This document shows positions 25,018 to 34,104 of a DNA stretch of 64,000 nucleotides, one piece after another (positions within the stretch are counted from its first letter, which is position 1; the number at the start of each line of letters is the position of its first letter). The stretch comes from Mycolicibacterium sp. BiH015 (GTDB taxonomy: Bacteria > Actinomycetota > Actinomycetes > Mycobacteriales > Mycobacteriaceae), in the NCBI RefSeq assembly GCF_027706845.1, contig NZ_JAQGCZ010000007.1:62001-126000 (forward strand), read 5' to 3'. Below the pieces are notes generated by a model. The model was not told where the DNA came from, searched no databases, and saw only the letters and a program-made list of their open reading frames with translations. A program made the position numbers and the translations under genes.

Positions 25018-27489
25018 GTGAAGAATTCGAAATCGCAGTCCGCCGCCGGCGCTCCCCGTTGGGAGCGTCCGGCGGCGGTCTCGTCCCGTCCGGCAACCGA
25101 TCTCGTCGCGGCCGCCGAACAGTTGCTCGCGGGCAGCGCCCGCCAACTTGATTCGGCGGCGTTGCGCGATGCGCTCCTGGACCTCCACGACTTCTGGCTC
25201 ACGACCAAGGCAACCGAGATCGGCATCACCGCCACGAGCGGGTTCGCGATCGTCGCCACGGGCAGTTTGGGCCGCGGTGAACTGCTGCCGTACTCGGATC
25301 TGGACCTGATGCTGTTGCACGACAACATGCCCGACGAGATCGTCAGCGAGGTCGCCGAGCTGCTCTGGTACCCGTTGTGGGACGCCAACATTCGTATCGA
25401 CCACAGCGTGCGGACCGTGCCGGAGGCGCTTCGGGTCGCCGGAGATGACATCTCGGCGGGCCTGGCCATGCTCGAGGCCCGGCACATCGCCGGGGACGGT
25501 GACCTGTCCGCGTTGCTCATCGGTGGCGCCCGCCGCCAGTGGCGCACCGGAATCGCTTCGCGATTCGACGAACTGGTCGAACACACCAGGGCGCGGTGGC
25601 AACGCAGCGGTCAGATCGCGCATCGCGCAGAGCCGGACCTCAAGTGCGGCAGAGGCGGCCTGCGTGACGTTCAGCTTCTCAACGCGTTGGCGATTGCCCA
25701 GCTCGCCGACGTGTATCCGAGCCGGTCCCTGGCCTCGCCGACCGAAACCCTGGGCGAAGCGCACCTTTCGCTGCTGAACGTGCGAACCGAATTGCACCGG
25801 GTCGCCGGGCGCGATCGGGAACTGCTTCTGGCGCAGCATGCCGACGAGATCGGCGCCTCGCTGCGCATCGGGGATCGCTTCGACCTCGCCCGCATGCTCT
25901 CCGATGCGGCGCGCACCGTCAGCTTCTACGTCGATGCCGGAATCCGAACGGCGGCCAATGCATTGCCGCGGCGGGGGCTGTCCGCGCTGCGCCGACCGGT
26001 GCGACGTCCGCTGGACGAAGGCGTCGTCGAGTTCGTCGGAGAGGTCATCCTCGCGCGAGACGCACGCCCGGAACGCGATCCCGGGCTGATCCTGCGGGTG
26101 GCGGCCGCATCTGCCACCACCGCGCTGCCGATCGCGGCGTCGACGCTGAGCCGTCTCGTCGAGGCGGCTCCCGAACTGCGCACCCCGTGGCCGAGGCAGG
26201 CGCTCAAGGACCTGCTGGTGATGCTCGCCGCGGGACCTTCCGCGGTCAGCACCATCGAAGCGCTCGACCGCACCGGACTGTGGGGCAGACTTTTCCCTGA
26301 GTGGGGCGCGGTCCGCGACCTCCCGCCTCGCGATGTGGTGCACATCTGGACGGTCGACCGGCACCTCGTCGAAACAGTCTCTCGGGCAAGCGCATTCACC
26401 ACCAGAGTGTCCCGTCCCGACCTGTTGCTGCTCGGTGCACTGGTGCACGACATCGGCAAGGGACGCGGGGGCGATCACAGCGTCATCGGCGCGGAGCTGG
26501 CCCAGCAGATCGGCAGCAGGCTCGGCCTGTGGCCCTCCGACATCAAAATCCTGTCTCAGGTCGTCCGACACCATCTGCTGTTGCCGCACACCGCCACCCG
26601 GCGCGATCTGCAGGATCCCGACACCATCGCCGCGGTGGTCGAGGCGCTCGACGGAGATCTCGTCGTTCTCGAACTGCTTCACGTGCTCGCCGAGGCTGAT
26701 TCGCTGGCGACCGGTCCCGGTGTGTGGGGTGATTGGAAGGCGTCGCTGATCGGTGACCTGGTTCGCCGCTGCCGGCTCGTGATGGCCGGCGAGCCGCTGC
26801 CGCGGCCCGATCCCGTTGAGCCGCGGTTCCTTTCGCTCGCGGGGGACGGCGTCCACGTCGAGCTGACGCCCGCCGACACCGCGCACATCTTCAACGTGAC
26901 CATGATCGCGCCTGACAGCCGCGGGCTGTTGTCGAAAGCCGCGGGGGTGTTGGCCCTCAACTCGCTCCGCGTACATTCGGCATCGGTCAACGGGTATCAG
27001 GGCTCTGCCATCAACACCTACGTGGTATCGCCGCATTTCGGATCGCCGCCGGCCGCCGAATTGCTACGCCAGCAACTGATTCTGGCGATCGAAGGCGACC
27101 TTGATGTCATGGGTGCGCTCGAGAAGAAGGAGAGGGAGAGCGCGAACACGGGTCGCGCCGGCGAGGTTCGGGCCGCTGTCCCGATCAACGCTCCCGCCGC
27201 TCCGCCGCGGGTGCTGTGGCACGAGGGCGCCGTCGAGGGGCGAGCGGTCGCCGAGATCCGGGCCACCGATCGCGCCGGGTTGCTCGCGGTGCTCACAGGT
27301 GTCTTCGAACGTGCCGGAGCCGACATCGAATGGGCGAAGGTGACGACGCTGGGATCGTCGGTGGTCGACGCCTTCGGAATTGTCCTGCCGGAGCCACATT
27401 CCGAAGTGCGGCGGAGCATTGAGCGTGAGTTGTTCGCAGTGCTGCCCGCGCCGCCCGCACAGCCGAAGCGGGTCGAGGAAGCCAGCTAG
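25018..27489 (+). CDS. glnD: PII nucleotidyltransferase/deuridylylase GlnD
   Basis: 823 residues from GTG 25018, picked because GGGAGG sits 7 bases upstream; an open frame from 24985 is less likely. Domains: nucleotidyltransferase with GSLGRGELLPYSDLDL (residues 82-97), a linker, an HD phosphohydrolase domain with His477-Asp478 (LVHDIGKGRGGDH), and two C-terminal ACT domains (about 620-700 and 740-810) for glutamine sensing. It modifies and demodifies PII according to nitrogen status. Its ribosome site lies in a hairpin. The stop is close to a convergent DUF222 gene. Confidence 0.95.
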   Translation: MKNSKSQSAAGAPRWERPAAVSSRPATDLVAAAEQLLAGSARQLDSAALRDALLDLHDFWLTTKATEIGITATSGFAIVATGSLGRGELLPYSDLDLMLLHDNMPDEIVSEVAELLWYPLWDANIRIDHSVRTVPEALRVAGDDISAGLAMLEARHIAGDGDLSALLIGGARRQWRTGIASRFDELVEHTRARWQRSGQIAHRAEPDLKCGRGGLRDVQLLNALAIAQLADVYPSRSLASPTETLGEAHLSLLNVRTELHRVAGRDRELLLAQHADEIGASLRIGDRFDLARMLSDAARTVSFYVDAGIRTAANALPRRGLSALRRPVRRPLDEGVVEFVGEVILARDARPERDPGLILRVAAASATTALPIAASTLSRLVEAAPELRTPWPRQALKDLLVMLAAGPSAVSTIEALDRTGLWGRLFPEWGAVRDLPPRDVVHIWTVDRHLVETVSRASAFTTRVSRPDLLLLGALVHDIGKGRGGDHSVIGAELAQQIGSRLGLWPSDIKILSQVVRHHLLLPHTATRRDLQDPDTIAAVVEALDGDLVVLELLHVLAEADSLATGPGVWGDWKASLIGDLVRRCRLVMAGEPLPRPDPVEPRFLSLAGDGVHVELTPADTAHIFNVTMIAPDSRGLLSKAAGVLALNSLRVHSASVNGYQGSAINTYVVSPHFGSPPAAELLRQQLILAIEGDLDVMGALEKKERESANTGRAGEVRAAVPINAPAAPPRVLWHEGAVEGRAVAEIRATDRAGLLAVLTGVFERAGADIEWAKVTTLGSSVVDAFGIVLPEPHSEVRRSIERELFAVLPAPPAQPKRVEEAS

Positions 27490-27510
27490 CGGTTCGTCAG
27501 AAGCTCTTCG

Positions 27511-29089
27511 TCAGAATGGTGGTGGTTTGTTGCGTTCGGCGACGTGGGCGTCGTTGAGTGCGCGTTCGGCTTGGATGCGGTAGGCGATGGTTTTGGCGCG
27601 GTTGCGTTTCCGCCGGGTGGGCATGGTGCGGATCTTGTCCGCGCTGGTGGGTGGCTGCGCGGGGAGGTCCAGCGGCGCGGTGGTGGTGTTGACGGTGGGG
27701 AACAGCAGCGCGGAGCCGGGCCGGGTGGTGTAGGTGCGTCCGGTGGGGGTGGTCCAGATGATGGTGCCGTCGGGATGCTGGGCGTCTGACCAGCCCGGCC
27801 AGAAGGTTTTGGCGAGGTGGTGTTGGCGGCACAGCAGTTTGCCGGCTGAGGGGTGGGTGGGGCCGACCGGCCAGGGGGTGGTGTGGTCGAAATCGGCGTA
27901 GGCGGCGGGGCGATCGCAGCCGGGGAATCGGCATGTCAGATCCCGTGCGCGCACCCACTCGTCGAGAGCGGTGCTGGGTCGATACCGGTTCTGGGGCTTG
28001 ATTCCTGGCGGGGTTAGATGCCGGAGGTCAGCCCCGGCGGCAATGCGGGCGGCGATCTCTGCGGCGGGCACATGACCGAACCCCACGATCACTCCGGGCG
28101 GGGGCCGCAGGAACGCTGCGGGCCGATCGGTTTCGTCGGCAACGTCGCTGCCCTCGGCTGGGGTGTCCTCGGCGGCGCCCTCGTGATCCTCGGCGGGGGT
28201 GTCGCGGGATTCTGCGGCGCGGTTGTTGTTGGCTTGGCATTCGGGGTCGTCGCCGTTGGTGAGCGGGTCGGGTTGGGCGGTCAGCGCGGCGTTTTCGGCG
28301 TAGATGTGGACCACCACGGCCGAGCCGCGGCCGTCATCCACCGCTGCGGGGCAGTCGGGGGTGCCGCATTCACAGGCCAGGTGGAAGAACCCGGCTCCGA
28401 TCGCGCCGTGGGCATCAGCTCGCTGTTGGTCCAGGGTGCGCGGATCTTGCGGGCACACCCCCTGGGCCATCACGGTGAGCCGCCGCCAGTACAGCGCCGC
28501 ATCAGGACCTTTGAGGCGGGCGATGATCTCGGTGACACCCTCGGTGCTTTCGGTGATGCTCACCCCGCGGTCGCGGACCCGGGCTCTGGTCCGACGCAGC
28601 GGCGGGATCATGGCGGTCCACCCAGACATCAATCGCGTCGTCGAGTTTCTGTTTCGACAATCCACCCCAGTGCACCGCCCGCTCGACGATCTCAGCCTCG
28701 ACCTCGGCCAACACCTCGGCGTCTTGAATGTTGGCGGTGCGGTGCACAATCCGGCGGACCAGGAACTCCGAGAGCTGCCCGGCCAGAAACGCCGCAGCGA
28801 TACGGGGTAGCCGGGTCAACGCCAGCCCGACCTCCATATCTCCGGAGGCACGTCCGTGAGAAATTCTGGAAGCCAACGAGATCTCGGCGGCCGCGGAATT
28901 CCAGGCGGTCTCGGTGTCTTCCTGGCACTCCCAGTCGTCGTCGTAGTTGCGGCGGGTCTTCTCGGCGATCAACAACAGCCGGTGCGCTGATGCTGAGGCG
29001 ATGGCATCTGTCCACGCGGCGATCGCGGCGTCGAGCTCGGCATCGGCCATCCGGGCACACGACGCAGAATCCGCCAACCCTTCGAACAT
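27511..29089 (-). pseudogene. DUF222/HNH endonuclease gene (13E12-repeat type), frameshifted
   Basis: Two overlapping frames together encode one mycobacterial DUF222-HNH protein of about 525 residues. The N-terminal part starts MFEGLADSAS at 29089 and runs to DAIDVWVDRHDPA; the rest (LRRTRARVRDRG onward) is one frame over, so translation would need a +1 step near 28605. The C-terminal HNH motif is intact (CRFPGCDRPAAYADFDHTTPW, then LLCRQHHLAKTF). An acidic Ala-Glu-Asp insertion separates the two domains. It is convergent with glnD. A sequencing error or programmed frameshift cannot be excluded. Confidence 0.7.
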
Positions 29090-29182
29090 ACAAGCGACTC
29101 TACCGACACCCACCGACAAAACCGGCACCAAAAGAACGGCGGCAGAAACTAATTGGCGTAGAAACCTCGACGTCCACCCACC

Positions 29183-30391
29183 CTAGATTGGACAGGCCTG
29201 CGGCGGCTGGCCGGTGCGCTCCGGTCGGTCCGCAATCGCTCGGTCGGGCAGCCAGATGACGAACGTGCTGCCGGCCCCCAGCGTGCTGAACAACGCCATC
29301 TTGCCCTCGTGGCTCTCCACGATCTGCCTGGCAATCGCCAGCCCGAGGCCCGACCCGCGGCCGCCTCTTCGTTCGGCGGCCGTACCACCCTGGCGGAATC
29401 GGTCGAACACGCGCTGCTGATCGTCCTCGGCGATACCCGGCCCTTCGTCGCGTACCGCGATCCACGCCCAGCCCCCGGTACTCCCGCTGCCGATCGTCAA
29501 CTCGGAATCGCTGGGCGCCAGGCGGATTGCGTTCGACAACAGATTGGCCAGCGCGCGTGCCAGGGATTCCGGGTCGGCGTAGACGACCGGCCCGGGGGAC
29601 AGTCTGGTGGTGATCCGCAGCGGTCGCTCGGCGGCGAGAAGTCGGTGCTCGTCGACGACTTCGCCGACGAAGAGGCTGAGGTCGACCTTCTTGTCGGCGA
29701 ACGAACCGGATCGGCGCCGGGCGGTGGCGAGCAGGTCTTCCAGGAGGCGTGACATTCGCGTGGTGGCACGCGAGATGACGGCCAGGGCGTGCGTGCGCTC
29801 CTCCGCGGTGGCGTGCGGGTTGGCCAGTACTGCTTCGACGTTGGCCTGCACAACGGCGACAGGGTTACGCAATTCGTGCGAAACATCTTCGACGAGCGCG
29901 CGTTCGGCGCGGAATGCCTCGTCGAGCCTGTCCAGCATCCCGTCGACGGTGTCCGCCAGGGTGCGCAGTTCGTCTTTCGGGCCGGTGGCGTTGATCCGTT
30001 GCGAGAGGTCGCTGGCGGACAGCCGATTGGCGGTGGCGGTGATCTCGCCGACCGGGCGCAGAAGACGGCCCGCGACAAACCATCCGACGACAAGGCTGAC
30101 GAGGAAGATGACGCCGAGAGCCAACAGTGAGTAGTTGCGCAGGCTTTCCAGCGTGGAGTAATTGACGGCGCGCTGAACACTTTCGAGGTCCGCGGCCTGG
30201 AAGCTCTCACCGACGCGGTAGACCATGGTGCCGTCGGATTTGCGATCGAACTTCTTGACGGTGACGGGGTCCAGCGGTGCGGCGTCGATCGTCGCGGTCA
30301 GGGCGAAGTAGACACCGGCGAGGATGACCGCGGTGACGGCCGACAACCACAGCGATGTGGTCACGGCCAGCCGCACGCGGATGGTACGCAT
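29183..30391 (-). CDS. Two-component sensor histidine kinase
   Basis: 402 residues from the ATG at 30389-30391, which overlaps the regulator stop by one base (TGATG). Two membrane helices (about 10-33 and 88-108) bracket a short 55-residue extracytoplasmic loop; then HAMP, the dimerisation box with His172 (VEDVSHELRNP), and an ATPase domain with N box NLLSNAIRL, DEGPGI and GSGLGLAI. It should autophosphorylate and pass phosphate to the OmpR-type regulator encoded just before it. The stimulus is unknown; the divergent MoxR/protease operon is a likely target. Confidence 0.9.
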   Translation of the reverse strand: MRTIRVRLAVTTSLWLSAVTAVILAGVYFALTATIDAAPLDPVTVKKFDRKSDGTMVYRVGESFQAADLESVQRAVNYSTLESLRNYSLLALGVIFLVSLVVGWFVAGRLLRPVGEITATANRLSASDLSQRINATGPKDELRTLADTVDGMLDRLDEAFRAERALVEDVSHELRNPVAVVQANVEAVLANPHATAEERTHALAVISRATTRMSRLLEDLLATARRRSGSFADKKVDLSLFVGEVVDEHRLLAAERPLRITTRLSPGPVVYADPESLARALANLLSNAIRLAPSDSELTIGSGSTGGWAWIAVRDEGPGIAEDDQQRVFDRFRQGGTAAERRGGRGSGLGLAIARQIVESHEGKMALFSTLGAGSTFVIWLPDRAIADRPERTGQPPQACPI

Positions 30392-31107
30392 CAGGACGAT
30401 TTCGCCGACGGGTGCTCCGCCGGTGTGCGTAGCCGATAGCCGCGGCCCACGAGTGTGTGCAGTACCTGTTGTTCGCCGTCGACGGTGAGCTTGCGGCGCA
30501 GCGTTCCCACCGTCACCCGCACGGTCTGGGTGAACGGGTCGGCGTTCTCGTCCCATACGTGTTCGAGGATCTGTTCGGCCGAGACCACATGGTCGGGGCG
30601 CGTCATCAGATAACGCAGCACCGAGAACTCCTTGAGCGTCAGGTCGACCTCCCGGCCTCCCCGGCGCACGATCTGGCGCGCGGTGTCGACGGAGATGTCG
30701 CCGAGGCGCAGTACCGACGAGTCGCCGGAGACTTCGCGGCGCAGCACCGCCCGCAAGCGGGCGGTCAGTTCGGCCAACGCGAACGGTTTGACGATGTAGT
30801 CGTCGGCACCGGCGTCGAGACCGCGCACCCGGTCGGGAAGGGTGCCGCGCGCCGTCAGCATGACGATGCGGATCTCGCGCCCCATCGGCGTCGCGAGGTC
30901 ACCGGTGCGCAGCCGCCGGGCCAATTCAAGGCCGTCCCCGTCGGGAAGGTTGACGTCGACGAGCGCCACGTCGTAAGCATTCACGGTGAGACGCTCGACT
31001 GCCTCGGATTCGGTCATTGCCGCGTCGACGGCATAGCCCTCCCTCTGCAGCCCGATGCGGAGGGCGCTGACCAGCCCTTCCTCGTCCTCGACGATCAGAA
31101 TCCGCAT
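30391..31107 (-). CDS. OmpR-family response regulator
   Basis: 238 residues. Receiver domain with acidic pocket VEDEE and phosphoacceptor Asp51 (LVDVNLPDGDG), conserved LTARG and Lys in VKPF. A winged-helix DNA-binding domain follows (about 135-230; VVSAEQILEHVWDE, VRVTVGTLRRKL, GRGYRL). It leads the two-gene operon with its kinase. The 105-base gap to the divergent MoxR gene holds repeats in phase with the DNA helix that could be its operator. Confidence 0.93.
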   Translation of the reverse strand: MRILIVEDEEGLVSALRIGLQREGYAVDAAMTESEAVERLTVNAYDVALVDVNLPDGDGLELARRLRTGDLATPMGREIRIVMLTARGTLPDRVRGLDAGADDYIVKPFALAELTARLRAVLRREVSGDSSVLRLGDISVDTARQIVRRGGREVDLTLKEFSVLRYLMTRPDHVVSAEQILEHVWDENADPFTQTVRVTVGTLRRKLTVDGEQQVLHTLVGRGYRLRTPAEHPSAKSS

Positions 31108-31149
31108 ATACGCCGAGGGTAGCGTCGCCGCCGCATCCCGACCACCTAG

Positions 31150-31188
31150 CTTTCGGTCCGCTTTCGCCGAGGTTTACCGGGGTTTTCG
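31150..31188. promoter_or_regulatory. 11-base phased repeats between regulator and MoxR operon
   Basis: CTTTCG at 31150 and again at 31161, GTTTAC at 31172 and TTTTCG at 31183: four TTT-centred hexamers at an exact 11-base period. OmpR/PhoB-type regulators bind tandem direct repeats with 10-11 base spacing, and the gene for one starts 43 bases away. Binding is inferred, not shown. Confidence 0.45.
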
Positions 31189-31212
31189 ACCCGCGGTGGT
31201 CGACTGTGCGCC

Positions 31213-32226
31213 ATGAGCAACAACGAGCGCGAACACAGTGCGGGTGCGCTCATCGAACGCGCCCTCTTTGAGATGAAACATGTTGTCGTCGGCCAGGATT
31301 CGATGCTGGAACGGCTGCTGGTGGGCCTGCTTTCTGGTGGCCACGTGCTGCTCGAAGGTGTCCCGGGGCTGGCCAAGACCCTCGCGGTGCGCACCGCTGC
31401 GACGGTGTTCGGCGGGACGTTTCACCGGCTGCAGTTCACACCGGATCTGATGCCCGCCGACATCCTCGGCACGCGCGTGTGGCGGCCGTCGACGGAGACT
31501 TTCGACATCGAGTTGGGGCCCGTCTTCGCGAATCTGGTGCTCGCTGACGAGATCAACCGGGCACCCGCGAAGGTGCAGTCGGCGCTGCTGGAGGCGATGG
31601 CCGAGCGGCAGGTCAGCATCGGCGGGCGCACCTTCGCCCTGCCTGGGCCGTTCCTGGTACTGGCCACCCAGAATCCGATCGAGACCGACGGCGTCTACCA
31701 CCTGCCGGAGGCGCAGCGCGACCGCTTCCTGCTCAAGATCGACCTGACCCACCCCAACGAACTCGAAGAGCTGGCCATCCTGGCCCGGATGGGTGCGCAA
31801 CCGCCAACGGCCAGAACCCTGATGGCGCCCGACGATGTGCTCCGGCTGCAACGCATCACCGAGCAGGTGTTCGTCCACCACGCGGTCGCGCATTACATCG
31901 TGCGGCTGGTGATGGCCACCCGCGAGCCCGCCGAGTACGGAGCCGATGTCATCGGTGGCGTGCTCGAATACGGCGTCGGCCCCCGCGGGTCGCTGGGTCT
32001 GCTGTCGGCGAGCCGGGCGCTGGCGCTGGTGAGAGGGCGGGATTATGTGCTGCCCGCCGACGTCGCCGACATCGCGCCCGACGTCCTCGCCCACCGCTTG
32101 GTGTTGACCTTCGACGCCGTCGCCGACGGCGTGGATCCTCGTTCGGTCATCGCGCGTGTGCTGGAATGTGTTGCGCCGCCGCAGATCGCGCCCAACAGTC
32201 ACGCCCTCGCCGAGGTGGCGTCATGA
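31213..32226 (+). CDS. MoxR-family AAA+ ATPase
   Basis: 337 residues. Walker A GVPGLAKT (about 49-56), Walker B LVLADEINRAP (about 110-120), sensor 1 ATQNPIE, and a C-terminal lid domain. MoxR ATPases act as chaperones that work with DUF58 and VWA proteins, both encoded directly downstream with ATGA and GTGA overlaps. The operon is divergent from a two-component system. In M. tuberculosis similar modules exist at other loci (for example the Rv1479-Rv1481 group), not at this position. Confidence 0.93.
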   Translation: MSNNEREHSAGALIERALFEMKHVVVGQDSMLERLLVGLLSGGHVLLEGVPGLAKTLAVRTAATVFGGTFHRLQFTPDLMPADILGTRVWRPSTETFDIELGPVFANLVLADEINRAPAKVQSALLEAMAERQVSIGGRTFALPGPFLVLATQNPIETDGVYHLPEAQRDRFLLKIDLTHPNELEELAILARMGAQPPTARTLMAPDDVLRLQRITEQVFVHHAVAHYIVRLVMATREPAEYGADVIGGVLEYGVGPRGSLGLLSASRALALVRGRDYVLPADVADIAPDVLAHRLVLTFDAVADGVDPRSVIARVLECVAPPQIAPNSHALAEVAS

Positions 32227-33143
32227 CGGGACATCCATGGCGCGCGCTCGAACTGCGGGTGCGCCGACGGGTGGACAGCCTGTTGACGGGGGACTACGAG
32301 GGACTGCGGATCGGCGTCGGCACCGAGCGTGAGGAGCTCTCGCGATATCAGCCCGGCGACGACGTGCGCCGCATCGACTGGAACATCACCGCACGCGCAG
32401 GTGAGCCGCATGTCTGGCGGCCACGGGCGGACAACCGGCTCGACACCCAGGTGCTGGTCGACATGACACCCAGCATGGCGTTCGGCACCGTCGCCGACGA
32501 GAAGGCCGAACTCGCGGCGCGCATCGTCGCCGCGATCGGTTTGCTCACCGATGCGCCGGGAAACACGTTGGGAATCGCGACCTTCGGGCCGAACGGGATC
32601 CGCTGGTATCGGCCTGAGGGCGCCCGCCTCGCAGCGTCGAGAGCCGCCCAGACGCTCGCCGTGGGCGGTGCCCGCAGCGGTGGCGGATCACCCACGCTGG
32701 CCGGCGCTCTGGCTGCGTTCGGCGCGCACCGTGGCGGCCCGGGTCTGCGAATCGTGGTGTCTGACTTCATGGATCCCGACGGCGTCAGCGAGGCACCCTT
32801 CGCCTGGCAGACGCCGCTGCGGCGGCTGGCCGCACGCCATGACGTCGTCGCCGTCGAGATCCTCGATCCGCGTGAACTCGAGCTCCCCAACGTCGGCGCC
32901 GTGACGCTCGTGGATCCCGAGTCGGGTCGTCAGCGCCAGGTGTGGACGTCCGACGCGCGCCTGCGCAGTCGTTACCGGGAGGCTGCCGCCGCTCACCGGA
33001 CCGCGGTTGCCTCGGCGATCGCCGCATCGGGTTCGGACCACCTCCGGGCCTCCACGGCCAGCGACTGGGTGCGTGACCTGGCGAAGTTCCTGCGTGAACG
33101 GCAGCGCACGATGCGCGCCGCTCGGGGCAGGGGCCGGCGGTGA
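32223..33143 (+). CDS. DUF58 domain protein
   Basis: 306 residues from ATG 32223, overlapping the moxR stop (ATGA). The DUF58 core ELSRYQPGDDVRRIDWNITAR is clear near residues 38-60, followed by a VWA-like fold with DMTPSMAFG. Such proteins pair with MoxR ATPases in cell-envelope or metal-insertion functions that remain poorly defined. No membrane segment is evident. The C-terminus is basic (RGRGRR). Confidence 0.9.
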   Translation: MTGHPWRALELRVRRRVDSLLTGDYEGLRIGVGTEREELSRYQPGDDVRRIDWNITARAGEPHVWRPRADNRLDTQVLVDMTPSMAFGTVADEKAELAARIVAAIGLLTDAPGNTLGIATFGPNGIRWYRPEGARLAASRAAQTLAVGGARSGGGSPTLAGALAAFGAHRGGPGLRIVVSDFMDPDGVSEAPFAWQTPLRRLAARHDVVAVEILDPRELELPNVGAVTLVDPESGRQRQVWTSDARLRSRYREAAAAHRTAVASAIAASGSDHLRASTASDWVRDLAKFLRERQRTMRAARGRGRR

Positions 33144-34093
33144 CGTTCCTGTTCCCACTCGGGTTGGTGATGCTCGTGCCGGTCGCGCTTCTGGCGACCA
33201 GCTATGTGATGACGGTCCGCCGTCGCCAGCGCTATGCCGTGCGCTATGCGGCACTTCCTCTGCTGGACAGGGTCATTCCCGAACGGCCGAAGTGGCGGCG
33301 GCATCTGCCCGCCGTGTTCCTGCTTGCGGCGTTCACGCTGTGCGCGTTGGCGGTGGCGCGGCCGGAGATGCCGGTGCGGGTGCCCTACGAACGCGCCACC
33401 ATCATGGTGGCCATCGACACCTCGGAGTCCATGCGCGCCGAGGATGTGAGCCCGGACCGGTTGACGGCAGCGGTGGCGGCCGCCAGTGAGTTCATCGACC
33501 AACTTCCCTCGACGTTCAACGTGGGGGTGGTGACCTTCGCAGGGACGACGGCTGTGGCGCATCCACCCGACACCGACCGCGAGACAGCCAAGGACAGCCT
33601 GCAAATGCTGACGACCCAGTCGCGGACGGCGATCGGGGAAGGCGTGTTCACGTCGCTCGATCAGATCCTCGCGATCACCCAGGAACCCGAAGAGGGGCAG
33701 GATCGCGTGCCGGCGCACGTGGTGCTGCTGTCCGACGGAACCAATACCAGCGGTCGCGACACCGACGAGGCAGCGCTCGCGGCGGTCGCCGCCGGGGTTC
33801 CGGTTTCGACCATCGCCTATGGAACCCCCGACGGCGTGTTCACCAGCGGCGGCTACGAGGTGCCGGTGCCGGTGGACGAAGAAACCCTGGCGGCGCTGGC
33901 GCATGACACCGGCGGTGTTGCGTACTCCGCAGAGAGCAGCGACGAGCTGGAAGCGGTCTATGAGGACATCAGCTCCTCCATCGGATGGCGCACCGAGTGG
34001 CGGGAGGTCACCCCGGCCGTGGCCGGCATCGCACTGGCCTGCGGCATCGTCGCCGCGGGCCTGTCCATGCGCTGGTTCGCCCGCCTCGTCTGA
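33140..34093 (+). CDS. VWA domain membrane protein (BatA/BatB-like)
   Basis: 317 residues, GTG start overlapping the DUF58 stop (GTGA). Membrane helices lie near residues 3-22, 55-73 and at the C-terminus (about 290-310), with a von Willebrand factor A domain between. The metal-ion-dependent adhesion site DTSES is at Asp93-Ser97, with further Thr and Asp residues later (LLSDGTN). Resembles BatA/BatB and Rv1481. With MoxR and DUF58 it forms a typical three-gene module; it probably acts at the membrane. Confidence 0.9.
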   Translation: MTFLFPLGLVMLVPVALLATSYVMTVRRRQRYAVRYAALPLLDRVIPERPKWRRHLPAVFLLAAFTLCALAVARPEMPVRVPYERATIMVAIDTSESMRAEDVSPDRLTAAVAAASEFIDQLPSTFNVGVVTFAGTTAVAHPPDTDRETAKDSLQMLTTQSRTAIGEGVFTSLDQILAITQEPEEGQDRVPAHVVLLSDGTNTSGRDTDEAALAAVAAGVPVSTIAYGTPDGVFTSGGYEVPVPVDEETLAALAHDTGGVAYSAESSDELEAVYEDISSSIGWRTEWREVTPAVAGIALACGIVAAGLSMRWFARLV

Positions 34094-34104
34094 CAGGAGA
34101 TCCC

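Noticed and set aside
24592..27036. An 814-codon leftward frame antisense to glnB/glnD
   Set aside because: Composition is the complement of glnD codons; glnD carries all catalytic motifs.
27493..27516. Direct repeat TTCGTCAGAA (27493-27502 and 27507-27516) at the end of the DUF222 gene as a target-site duplication
   Set aside because: Both copies are on the same side of the gene only 4 bases apart and no mobile element lies between them.
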